Source: Allium sativum (lineage: Eukaryota > Streptophyta > Magnoliopsida > Asparagales > Amaryllidaceae). From it: 64,000 nt of DNA. A model generated the notes under the pieces. It was not told the origin of the DNA, did not search any database, and saw only the letters and a list, made by a program, of their open reading frames with translations. This document shows, one piece after another, positions 35,961-46,469 of this stretch (the first letter of the stretch is position 1; every line of letters starts with the position of its first letter). The translations under genes and the position numbers were made by a program. Location of the stretch: contig CM060926.1 in NCBI GenBank assembly GCA_030737875.1, positions 317,104,922 to 317,168,921 of the forward strand, in the 5' to 3' direction.

Positions 35961-38184
35961 GTTAAAGATTAAAACTAAGTGGAGTTTTAATGAATCTTTA
36001 ATTAGATTAAAATGATCGAGAATGGAGTATCACCAGTTTTGCTCCAGGCGATAGTTAAATCTTTAATTAGATTTTGAACGTGAAATGGTAATTGAATTTA
36101 CCGATAACACCGTGGTGTTAGATATGAAGTATTACCAGTTTTACTTCATGGGATGAATAAATTGGGATTGGGGAATTAAAGCAAATGATTACTTCGGTAA
36201 GTTTCGTTAATCCCGACTAGTTGAATCGAAATTCAAAAGATGATTAAAGAATAAATTCAAAGAATTTATCTTTGATAAAATTAATGGGAACCTTTCCCTA
36301 TGAATGTGAAATTTAGAAACTAACTGTCGGTTAGCCAAGCAGAATGGTTTTTTGGATATTGATCTGATGTTGGTTTCGGCCTTCGGGGTTAATATTTGTG
36401 GAATTATTCTCTTGATTAATTTACGGTTAGTGACTGATAAATTGGAATGAGGCGTATGTTGTGTTTGTGTAACACTTATTTAAAATATATGCGAGTTATT
36501 CGGAAAGACCGGGTTTATCCCATTCTGAATAATTGATACGACGATAAGTCGAAGATGAAGACGATGGTCGAAGACCGGAGGTCTTCACGTCATTTGGGTG
36601 ATTACTGATGATCTTGATTGGGCTGTACACCCAAGAAGATGGAAACAGTTGGGATCGTCCAGACGTACTTGGAGATCGATGGATATGCGGGGTACTAGAT
36701 GCCTCCGGTTTCGTTCAGACCCAGAACGGACTTGTAAATGGACTGTGTGTCTGACATTGGATTTTAGTCCGTGTGATTGATCTCTATTAAATATATATCT
36801 GTTTTGGCGGCGGAGAATTTATTCTCTTGCTTAACGCCCTTCTCTGAGACGTACGAGCTCAGGGGTTATATATTGATGGATATCAAACACATGGAGTGAA
36901 TTGCCAGTGTGGCATGCCTAAGTGGCAATTGATCAAGGCTTCTGTTGAAAAGCAAAGTCTTGTGGTGATGATCAAAGCACGGCCTTTGTGGCGTAGCTTT
37001 TGTGTAACGTTTACTTCGCGAGTTTCGCACCCCGGTTGTGAACCAAAAACGGGAGAGGACCTCAGGGAGGGCATGCGTTTCTTTCTAGCTAGGGTGGTGT
37101 CAGTGACCTTCCAGCCCTGACATATATATACTTTTCACCTGTGTGGTTGTTGCTGTTGCGAGGCGCCTCGGTTTGATCGGACGATCCGGGTCCGATGGAG
37201 TCATTCGTTGGCTCATTTACGCCCCAAAGGGCGGGGAAACGTAGTGTTCAGGCATTTTAATCCACATCGATGGACCGGCCCTGTCGCTCCAAGGTCACTC
37301 GAGCTCTGACCTGAGACATAGGCTAGATTGTCTCGAATCGGTTGAGGACTATCTTTTGCCTCGGTTCATAGAAGGGAATCCAATTTCCAAATACGTGACA
37401 TTTGCGGTTTTATTTGTAAACCTATATATGGCGACATAGTGGCATGGGACGCTCATGTCGCCTATGATTGATACTTATGATTTGAAGTTGTTTTATACGC
37501 TATGCACTTATAATAGTATCAAATGATTTGTTTTAAACGTATCAAGCATTCTTTGGCTGTTATAAGGGAAAACCTTATCCCCCGGCTTGCGTTGCATTGT
37601 GTGATAGGACCTGGGTCTTATAACAGCTTCATTTTCCTTTTATTTAGCATTGCGCTGTTTGTTTTATGCACTGGTATTCTTGGGAGGAAACCCGTTCCGT
37701 GTTATACGGCGTGGTCCCTTGATTTACCTAACTTTGAAATAAAGATTAACTGTTTTAGTTCTCACACCAGTCACATGACTGACCTGGAGTTTATTGTTTT
37801 AACCTAAACTCTGGGTGCCCTTATTTTCGACACGGGCAGCTAGTAGTTTTTGTTTTGCAGATTTATATTCGCAGGATCCTGGTTTACAGCTGGAACGATA
37901 TCCGGAAAGCTTTGTATCCGTGTATCTCTTCTAGTTGTGTATTGTATTATTTTCCGCTGCTATGTATTTAAATGTAACTTAAATCTCTGATATTTCCGTG
38001 TAATATTGATTCATTTATACTCTTTATATACTTGTAATCTGATGCATTGTTGTAATATACAATGAAATGTTCTTTTGTATGCGTTCTATTTTGTCATCTT
38101 CTCAAACGATAGGGCGTTTCGAACGGTCTGGGTCGGTTTAGCGACTAGTTCGGACCAAGCGAAATTCCTTCTCGTCACAATTTG

Positions 38185-38991
38185 TCTTTAAATAAAATCA
38201 CAAGGGTCTCTTTTTAGGGACCGAATTTTCATTTCTCAATCTTGTTCTCTTTCTCTCAGGATCAAACCCTAATTGGGCATTTCTTCAATTCTTTTAATAT
38301 ATTCACAATTAATGAAAAGGAGAAATCCAGGACATATGCATTTCTCGATTTGATAATTATATTGTGTTTATAATTATAAGACAGGGAGTTAACATCGACA
38401 TTTCTTATGATAGAGTTAGTCATGGTTCTTTTGAAGGAGAGATGGTCCTGGATAAAACCAACGCTTTCCCCTTTCGAGTGGCCCTTATGTGACTTAACTC
38501 TTTCATAGTAAGCCTAATGCAACCCAACCTCGGATGGGAGCTTGATGTAAGTTTGTGACTTGATAACTGGTGCAACCAAGGCCTCTCCTTGCAGTTCGAT
38601 GCGGAAGTATCTTATTAGTCAATTAGTGTTATGGCAAGAAAACAACTGAGCGTTGTGAGGCATTAGCCTGTTTCCTCTTAGCAAAATGTATAATATTTTA
38701 TCTAGGGTCTAAAGGTGAGTGTGGCTCATAGTTTCAGTCTTATTCAACTTGTAAAACCTTCTCCAAGGTCGTCACTAACTCCATAGTCTCGTAAGCGTGA
38801 TACTCTCCCTCCGAGGGAAGAGTAACTAATCTTTGGATGTAAGGTCTTGGTACCTAGGAAAAGGTGGAACTAGTTAAAGAGAACTGATTCAAGGCTGCGT
38901 TTCAATAACCATTAGATCACCCCTCCATCAAACCTCTAAGAATATGCATTGTTCATCCTAGTTTGGGTGTTGACGAAAAATATCTTCCACA
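38185..38991 (+). repeat. B 5' LTR, piece 3
   Basis: Collinear with 47320-48133 (shared TTCTCAATCTTGTTCTCTTT, CTCTCAGGA.CAAACCCTAAT, GGGAGCTTGATGTAAG/GGGAGCTTAATGTAAG). It ends TTCCACA where the 3' LTR ends GTCAACA. Confidence 0.87.
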
Positions 38992-39015
38992 TTTTATGCT
39001 ATAAGTGGGGGCTTG
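38992..39015 (+). other. B primer-binding region, decayed
   Basis: Directly after the LTR the sequence is TTTTATGCTATAAGTGGGGG. It resembles the TTGGCGCTAGAAG..GGGG word found at this place in plant Tat-type elements, but several positions have changed, so the primer tRNA cannot be named with certainty. Confidence 0.4.
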
Positions 39016-39071
39016 AACCTCCTTCTTTATGTTTACCCTATTAAAAAATAATTTTGCAAACTTAATGCTCC

Positions 39072-40719
39072 ATGGCAGGGAAATATGAAATCAAAAAGAT
39101 TAGAGGATCGAAATAAGGAACCAGCTCCAAATGCAACCCTTGATGGAAACATGGATCTGCACTCAATATAAACAACAATGAGGAAGGAATGACTTCCTAC
39201 CCTGTGCAGCCACTAAACCCAAACGCCATGGTAAAAAGCTGCAAAAATTTGGTTCTAGAGAAATAGATCCAGGAAATGCAAGATCAAATAAATGCTACTC
39301 AAGCATAGTAATCTTCAAGGCTCACCAAGTCAAGCCAATGAGAGGTGAATGAGTTTCCAAAGAGAAGGGCTCCTATCCAACACTCTAAAGCAAAAGAAAA
39401 GCTCAAAGCAACTTCCTCTAAGAGGAAAAGATCCCTTTTAATAGGAATAGATCATTTAGGAAATCAATGTGAACATGAGCAATCTGGAAGCTCCACCTCT
39501 AAAGGCTATGATCCTAAAAGGACAAATTATGACAACACAGAGGCTTATCTCCAAAAACCATCAAGGACCTATTGGGAAGCAAAGGGAAGAGAAACATGAT
39601 GATATGCTTAATGATAATGAAAGAGTATCCCCTTTCACTGATGAGATCATGAGCACTATAATACCATCTAAGGTGAAGGTTCCTACTATAAAGTATCTTG
39701 GAACTACTGACCATGATGATCTTCTAATGGCTTTCGACAGTCAAATGGATCTCTATAACGCTTCGGTGGCCATCAGATGTCGTCTTTTCCTAGTGACCCT
39801 CCAGGGAATAGCAACCAAATGGTATTGTCAATATAGAGAGAATACCATCTATTCATGGAAAAGTTTACCTACGAATTTTCCACACAATTTTGCATCTGTA
39901 AGGATCCGACAGTTGACTACACAGTTATTGCTAACATCAAACAAAGGCAGGGGAGTCCCTAGGAGATTACTTGAAAAGGTTCAATATAGAAGCATTAAAA
40001 GCCAAAGTTATGAATGATCGTGACAAGCTAATTGTTGTGCATTCGTGGTTGATTGAGAATACCCTTTCTGGAAAAAACTGTACATCCATGGTTGTAAAGA
40101 CTTACAAGATTTCTACTTTCAAGCTGACAAATTCATATGTATGGACGAGTTGTACTTTACAAAGAAGAAGTTCGGACCTCAAGGGGAAAGAGGAAAGTCG
40201 AGCTTCAGACAGAAGCTCCAAAGTGGAAGGTTTGGTCAAGATGGAAATCAAAAAAAGGCCAAGATAGGAGGATTCTAATACCAACTCGGTCACTTTGAGA
40301 AAGCCATCTTCTTTGTGTATGCTGTGGCAAAAGAAAGGGTCAATAACTTCCCCGTCTCGTTCAAGGCTAAGAATTGCCTTAAACCTCATACCAATGGAAA
40401 ATATTACGAGTATCAAAAAACAAACAGACATATGACCAATGAATGCAAGGTTTTGGACGGGATTATTCAGAAGCGTATTCGAGATGCACATCTGAAAGAG
40501 TTTATTTTTAACAAATTGACATCCACCTATCATATGAATGGACAACAGAAGGTTTCATCCAATATCATAGTAGCCACTGTTGAGAAAGGTCATCTAGACT
40601 TGGGTCCACTAATAAACCGAATCAATGTGATCCATAGTAGGCCACACCCTACCAGAAATTGCCTAATGGCCAGAAATCAATACCTAAATGAGGCTCGCAA
40701 AGGGATATTCTCCATTTAA
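39072..40719 (+). pseudogene. B gag, frameshifted
   Basis: A start-like ATG at 39072 is followed by a degraded N-terminus, readable through stops to 39599. The capsid domain is in the frame 39469-40017: SPFTDEIMSTIIPSKVKVPT, MAFDSQMDLYNASVAIRCRL, TLQGIATKWY, FPHNFAS. This is the Retrotrans_gag signature of Tat elements. The next frame, from 39971, continues with LKRFNIEALKAKVMNDRDKL, and 40315-40719 holds the distal part (YYEYQKTNRHMTNECKVLDG, a knuckle-like motif, then IIQKRIRDAHLKEF). At least two frameshifts separate the parts. Confidence 0.87.
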
Positions 40720-40731
40720 GAGGAACCATCG

Positions 40732-41330
40732 TTGAAGAATGCCCGTTACACTCTCAAGATGCACAACCTGGTGATTTCTCCGAATAAGATGAAGAAAGGG
40801 GCCTGTCATCCACACAATGACCCTCTCATAATAATAGCTCAGATTGGGCTTTCTGTTGTAGCGAAGATCCTTGTTGATACTGGAAGTGCAGTAAATGTTA
40901 TCTTTAAACATGCTTTTGACCAAATGGGAATCTCCGAGGAAAAGTTAGAACAAAGCAATGAGCTAATCTTCGACTTCAACAACAAGGGGTCAAATCCCGT
41001 GGGATAAATCAACTCCTAGTCCAAGTCGGGTTATCTCCACTCCACCGAACCTTTGAAACTCATTTCGTCGTGATCGACCAACCATCTTACTACAATGCCT
41101 TCTTCAGATGACCTGCTCTGGAGCATATGGATTCTTTTGTCTCCTTCAAATACCCAATGTTGAAATTCTTAATAAAACAGGGATGGGTTACCATCAAAGG
41201 GGAACAATTTAGATCTCGAGAATTGTATTTCATAACGGTGGACAAATACAAAAGGGAATATTGTTCATACTTTGATTCCTTTACTATTTTTCAACCTTCA
41301 GGTAATGGATTCTCACATCCAACATTTTAA
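40732..41330 (+). pseudogene. B aspartic protease
   Basis: AKILVDTGSAVNVIF at about 40862-40905 is an intact retropepsin active-site motif (D-T-G-S). The distal half follows after stops: a YNAF..R.P region at about 41085-41120 and the frame 41127-41330 (MDSFVSFKYPMLKFLIKQGW, ELYF). It processes Gag-Pol in family members. A gap of about 170 bp with stops separates it from RT. Confidence 0.83.
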
Positions 41331-41495
41331 GCTAAAATAAAAATCAATAAAACCGACAAACGTACAAATGATAGGTACACTTCCGTGAAACAGAAAAGGA
41401 AGAGATTCAATGACATAAACCTGGCAGAGGAAGAGGAAATCGTGACAGATTTGGATTCACGAGGAGACACTTAAAAGATAAAACCAATAGAGGGT

Positions 41496-42340
41496 TTGGA
41501 AGAAGTAAGCGTTTATCCAAGGGATGAAACCAAAGTTATCAAGACAGAGAAAAGGTTGGCAGAACCCTTGAGGAGCAACCTGTTTCAGTTTTTACAGATC
41601 AACAAGGATGTGTTCGCATGGACTCATTCAGACATGGTTGGAATCAGCCCCTCTATCATGAGTCATACCCAAAACATCAACCTTTATGTAATCCCAGTTC
41701 GACAAAAGAAAAGACAATACAATCAAGATCGATCGTAGGTTCTAAGAGAGGATTTCAAAAGGTTGGAAACAAGCGGGTTCATCCAAGAAGTTTTTTATCC
41801 CAAGTGGCTAGCCAAACCTGTGCTGGTAAAGAAGTCTAACAGGAAGTGAAGAACTTGCTTTGATTATACGGACATAAACAAGGCCTGCCCAAAGGATTGC
41901 TATCCCCTTCGGTAGATAAACCAGTTGGTTGATGCAATAAGTGGTCAAAAGGTATTATCCCTTATAGATTCTTACTCAGGGTATAATCAGATTCCAATGC
42001 ATAAACCTGACGAGAAGCATACGAGCTTTATCATCGACTGGGAACATTTTGCTATAAAGTAATGCCCTTTGGATTGAAAAATGCCGGAGCAACATACAAA
42101 AGGTTATTTAACAGAATGTTCCAAGAGCAGATAGGGCATAGTATGTAATTATACGTAGACGATATGCTAGTGGAGTCCCTCAAAGCAGAGAACCACCTGA
42201 AGGACCTAGAGGAGATGATCAACATTTTGAGAGGTTACCAAATGAAGTTAAATGCTCAAAAGTTTTTTTCGTGTCCAATCCGAGAAGTTCCTAGGATATG
42301 TGGTAAGCGAGCATGGTACTGAGGCTAGTCCTGACCAAAT
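41496..42340 (+). pseudogene. B reverse transcriptase
   Basis: The upstream segment DVFAWTHSDMVGISPSIMSH (frame 41496-41738) is typical of the Tat RT start. Then, through stops and shifts: CFDYTDINKACPKDCYPL, LIDSYSGYNQIPMH (first catalytic Asp region), VMPFGLKNAGATYKRLFN, and LYVDDMLVES with the YVDD active site at about 42148-42170, preceded by an in-frame stop. All hallmark motifs are there; the gene is broken by several stops and at least two frameshifts. Confidence 0.92.
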
Positions 42341-42384
42341 CCAAGTCATAAAGGATATGGAAGAACCCAGAACAAGAAAAAGTC

Positions 42385-42960
42385 ATGAGCCTAAACAGAA
42401 AGGTATCAGCCCTCAGTAGATTCATTTCCAAAGCCACTGACAAATGTGTCCATTTCTTTGATGTTATAAAGAAAAAGAAGAACTTCAAATGGAATGAAGA
42501 ATGTAGAAAGGCCTTTCAAGAATTGATAGACTACATGGGAAAACCTCCGGTTTTGGCCAATCCCGAGAAAGGAGAAGATTTGTATCTCTATATGGTCGTT
42601 TTTAAATATGCGATAAGCTCAGTTCTTATAAGAGAAAGTGATGGAACTCAACATCCAATTTATTACGTTAACAGAAGGTTGAAAGATGCGGAAACCCGAT
42701 ACCCCATTGTGGAAAACTAGCATATTTCCTGATACTTACAGCACGCAAGCTTAGGGGTTACTTCCAAGCACATCCTATTAAGTTCTTGACCAATTTTCTG
42801 CTTATATAAGTTTTCAGCAAGCAAGAATCCTCAAGAAGGTTGGTGAAATGGGGGATTGAACTTAGTCAATATGAAATTGAGTTTCAATCTCGAGCAACGA
42901 TCAAAGGACAAGCTCTTGTAGATTTTGTGAACAACTGCATGAGATTCATTATAGAACAAT
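42385..42960 (+). pseudogene. B RNase H (first, RT-linked)
   Basis: The frame 42385-42720 has FKWNEECRKAFQELIDYMG, PVLANPEKGEDLYLYM, VSSVLIRE-like AISSVLIRESDGTQHPIYYV, RRLKDAETRYPIVE, the connection/RNase H of Ty3/gypsy RT. Further remnants extend to about 42960 (LVKWGIELSQYEIEF.SRA at 42840-42895). Confidence 0.88.
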
Positions 42961-42969
42961 GAACCAAAG

Positions 42970-43340
42970 AGAATGACTTAAAGGCTAAGTGGCAATTGTT
43001 TATAGATGGTGCTTCAAACGAACAAGGAGCAGGGGCAGGTTACATCATAATTACCCCTGATGGGCACCGCTTGCACAATGCAATGATGTTAGGGTTTACA
43101 GCTACTAACAATGTAGGCGAATATGAGTCAATATTGGCAGGATTGAACCTAGCACTACAACTGTAAATCCCTCGAATAGAAATATTTAGTGATTCACGAC
43201 TAATGGTAAATCAGATAAAACAGACCTATCAAACCAAATATGCACGACTAGCCCTATACGTAAAAAGGATACTCAAGATGCTTTCTTAGTTTGAAGACTT
43301 CTCAATACATCAAATCCCCAGAAGGGAGAACGCCCTAGCA
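42970..43340 (+). pseudogene. B second RNase H (archaeal type), mark of the Tat lineage
   Basis: KWQLFIDGASNEQGAGAGYI, TATNNVGEYESILAGLNLAL and IEIFSDSRLMVNQI contain the three catalytic acid positions (D in IDGAS, E in GEYES, D in FSDS) of a type-I RNase H separate from the first domain. Known Tat elements of plants have this extra domain before integrase; other gypsy lineages do not. One stop lies between LALQL and IPRIE. Confidence 0.88.
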
Positions 43341-43639
43341 AATTAACTAGCCAAATTGGCCAGCTCCCGAGGAGCACCCGAAACTCGAGTAGTCCCTGCA
43401 GGATATCAAGAAAGACCTAGCATCAAGCATAAAGAGCCCGAAACATGAAAAGAGTTATTTGTCCTAACTAGATCCCAAGCTTCGAAAAAGGGAGACAAAA
43501 TGGATAGGGAGGTTTCTTTTGATAAAGAACTTTTTTCAGTAGAAATGAATTTCAATTACAAGAATACCTGGATGGCTTCTATGGTGGATTACCTTCTGAA
43601 CAGAATTTTACCCTTTAATAGGCAAGATGGAAGGAAAGT

Positions 43640-44810
43640 AAGAACTAAACCCCCACGTTTGTGATTACCAATTGGATACTCTATAAGAAAGGATACTCAC
43701 TCCCTTACTTAAGATACGTAAGTTTTGAGAACAGGCTTAATTTGTTGAACGAAACACATAAAGGTTTGTACGGGGACCATTCTAATGGAATTAAGCTAGC
43801 CAAGAAGGTCTTGCGACAAGGTTATTATTGGCAACAAATGGTTGGCCAAGCAATTGAATATGTTAAGAAATGCGAGAAATGTCAGAGGTATTCTAAAATA
43901 CCTCATCTACCTCCTAGTGAGTTAACAACTATCTCAAGCCCTTAGCCATTCGATATATGGGGGATAGATTTGATCGGACCTCTATCAGTCTCCAAGGGTG
44001 GAGCTAAGTATGTCGTCATAGCTATTGATTACTTTACCAAGTGGGTGGAAGCGGAACCCTTTCCAACAATCACATCTAAGAAGGTATTGATATTGTGATA
44101 AAGAATATTGTCACCCATTTTGGGATTCCTCACAAGATCATATCAGATAATGGAACACAATTCAAAAGCAAGGAATTCACTCGATTTTTTGATAAGGATG
44201 GAATTATTAAAGGATTTTCCTCAGTATCACATCCAGGAGAAAACAGAGTCGTTGAAGCTACAAACAAAACCATAAAGACAATTCTCAAGAAACGGTTAAA
44301 TTAAGCCAAAGGAAATTGGGCAGAAGGGTTACCCTTAGTGGTTTAGGTGTATAGAAATTTCGCAAAAGCAGCAATAGGACACACTTCATTTTCTTTGACA
44401 TATGGATGCATAGACATGCTTCCAGTTGAGGTTGAAATCTCCTCAAACAGAAGGATAGCCTATGCATTTGATCCTAATCAAGAACTAAAGAAAGAATCCA
44501 TTAGACCTAATATAAGGATTAAGAGATAAGGCTACAATTAGAACAGCTGAATACCAAAGGAGAATCATGAAGTACTACAACACAAGGGTCAAAACTAGAA
44601 CCTTCACAAAAGGATATTTGGTCTTATGAAGGGTAATAGTAAACACAAAGAACCCATCGAATTGTCTGCTTGGTCCAAATTGGGAAGGACCACTAGTCAT
44701 TCATCTAGAAGTCATACTTGGGACGTAACAACTTTTCAAGCCAAATGGCAATCTCGTCCCAAGGACATGGAACTCGGAACATTTAATACCATACTTCTCA
44801 ATGGTAAATG
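43640..44810 (+). pseudogene. B integrase
   Basis: The frame 43661-43945 has the HHCC zinc finger (H in NETHKG, H in GDHSNG, then CEKCQRYS). The core follows with WGIDLIGPLS (first Asp), IISDNGTQFKSKEF (second Asp) and ENRVVEATNKTIK (Glu, 35 residues later, as in D,D(35)E). The tail is YYNTRVKTRTFTKGYLVL, LGPNWEGPLVI and PRTWNSEHL. The stops at about 43943, 44096, 44302 and 44344 split it, so no active protein is possible. Confidence 0.92.
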
Positions 44811-44934
44811 AATAAAGAAGGGTTTCCTCCAAGAATACTCATACAAAAAAGTGTGCGGAAACCCTCTCAAAAAGCCCAAAGTAACCTAAGATAGGTCAAA
44901 TTACAAACGGATGAAAACCCTTTTCACCGCCGAG

Positions 44935-45395
44935 TTGGCCAAGGCAAGGCACCCCTAGAGCGGGGATGGTGATATGTAAGCCTTTCTTCGCGCCCAAAAC
45001 AGAAAAGGCCAGGTTAAAGCATCGACAACGTAAGCCTTCGATCCACACCAAAAATGGTCGTGATGGAGCATCTAATTAGCATGCCCTACCTCTGCTCGCA
45101 AAAGAGTACGCTCTTTGCTATGAACTAAGCACGTCCTACCTCCGCTTATGTTCTGCGTTACCGACAGAAGGGAGCGCAAACCCTTATCATAGTCTATGAT
45201 GGCCAGGATAAGGCACCCCTTGGAGGGGGTGGAGTGTAAGCCTCTATCACCGCCAACGATGGCTAGGATAGAGCATCAAAAGTGTAAGCCTTAATTCCGC
45301 ATCTATGATGGCCCGATTTAAGCATCTAAGACCTTATCATCACCAACGATGGTCAGGATATGGCGACTCCTGGAGGGAGGTCGGGTAAGTCCTTG
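44935..45395 (+). repeat. Degenerate repeats after the B integrase
   Basis: Words such as GATGGCCAGGATAAGGCACC, GAGTGTAAGCCT, CACCGCCAACGATGG and GGAGGGGGTGGAG recur at irregular 50-100-bp spacing. They look like old tandem units in the 3' untranslated part of a Tat element. The short frames here are not conserved. Confidence 0.6.
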
Positions 45396-45547
45396 GGCCT
45401 TGCTTGTGGATAAGCTATCTAAGCGCATCGGACGCACAGGCCTAGAGAGTGGCCAACAGAGCACGTACATCCTCTGCTTTGACAATAAAATGCCCGAGGA
45501 GTGGCTAAGAGGAACGTACATCCTCTTCTTCTCTGACAATTAAACCT

Positions 45548-46020
45548 GAACAAAGGTTGGTTTGGGACTTCTAATAATAGCAGAAGCGGATTTATGCTCT
45601 TCAATCTTCAATGCCCAAACAAGGGTTGGTTCAGGACTTCCATTAATATAAGAAGTGGATTCCTAGTCTTCAATCTTTAATACTTGAACAAGGGTTGGTT
45701 CGGGACTTCCATTAATACCAGAAGTGGATTTCTGGTCTTCAAACTTTAATACCAGAAAAAGGGTTTGTTTGGGACTTCCATTAATACCAGAAGCGGATTT
45801 CTAGTCTTCAATCTTTAATACCCGAACAATGGTTGGTTCGGGACTTCCGTTAATACCAGAAGTGGATATCTGATCTTTATTCTTTAATACCTGAACAAGG
45901 GTTGGTTTGACACTTCTATTAATACCAGAAATGGAATTCTAGTCTTCAATCTTCAAATCTTCAATGCCCAAATAACGGTTGGTGATCAATGCCAGAAAAG
46001 AGCTTCTAGTCTTCAATTCT
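45548..46020 (+). repeat. 69-bp minisatellite in the B 3' untranslated region, about 7 copies
   Basis: Units start GAACAAGGGTTGGTT and run through GGGACTTCCATTAATACCAG, AAGTGGATT, GTCTTCAATCTTTAATAC. Starts at 45548, 45617, 45686, 45755, 45824 and 45893 are exactly 69 bp apart; the last copy (about 45969) is truncated. Confidence 0.9.
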
Positions 46021-46455
46021 TAATGACTAAGTAACGGCTAAACCAAGACTTTCCTTTCTTTCTAAAAAGTGAAGTAATTACTTAATATTGTGGATTTCTA
46101 ATTAGGGATCCTTTGGACTTCCATTCTATATCCATTAACTCGCTATAGATACTTTGTTATGAGCATTTCAATAAGGAGTTCGACATTAACTGAAATATCC
46201 ATTTGCAGTTGGAAAGTAGGAACTTCCTTAAACTCTATTTTTTATTTTCCAATAGAATATAAGACATAAATAAATATTGAACAGAAAACACCAGTCTAAT
46301 ATAATGTTAGTGATCAATCCCACGAAACACCTTATCTAGTATATATGCAAATAACTATAAAAACTAACGTGTAATATCAACTGTTGAAGTTGATGTAGAA
46401 GAAATGCGAGGAAATCCAAAAAGGAAGCTTGACTTGAAAAGTCAAAAACACCCTT
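46021..46455 (+). other. B 3' untranslated region, nothing recognised
   Basis: AT-rich stretch between the minisatellite and the polypurine tract with no frame or repeat that I can name. Confidence 0.55.
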
Positions 46456-46469
46456 CACTAGGGGGAAAA
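46456..46469 (+). other. B polypurine tract
   Basis: ACTAGGGGGAAAA lies directly before the 3' LTR start at 46470 (TGTTACCATG). It confirms plus orientation. Confidence 0.8.

Larger units (their letters stand above)
24336..38179 (+). mobile_element. Element D: non-autonomous LTR retrotransposon with 6.4-kb LTRs and a 1.0-kb interior
   Basis: 5' LTR 24336-30712 (6377 bp), interior 30713-31747 (1035 bp), 3' LTR 31748-38179 (6432 bp). LTRs start TGTAACAACCCG and end CTCGTCACA. The target duplication ATTTG is perfect (24331-24335 and 38180-38184). A tRNA-Met primer-binding site follows the 5' LTR and a purine-rich tract precedes the 3' LTR, so all cis signals for replication are there, but no gag or pol motif exists anywhere in the 13.8 kb. 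This fits the LARD class (large retrotransposon derivatives), but with longer LTRs and a shorter interior than the classical examples. The LTRs are nearly identical, so the insertion is young. A diverged relative (E) starts at 60360. Confidence 0.9.
31748..38179 (+). repeat. D 3' LTR (6432 bp)
   Basis: Collinear with the 5' LTR throughout; by eye there are roughly two or three differences per 100 bp in the first 400 bp and fewer later. Main length differences: one extra 34-bp repeat unit, a few bases in the (TA)n run near 33742, a longer C-run near 33001, and about a dozen extra bases in the GAATTGAAAT block. Confidence 0.9.

Noticed and set aside
39514..40923. Minus-strand frames (66-147 codons) opposite B gag and protease
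   Set aside because: Antisense of recognised Tat gag and protease; no motif of their own.
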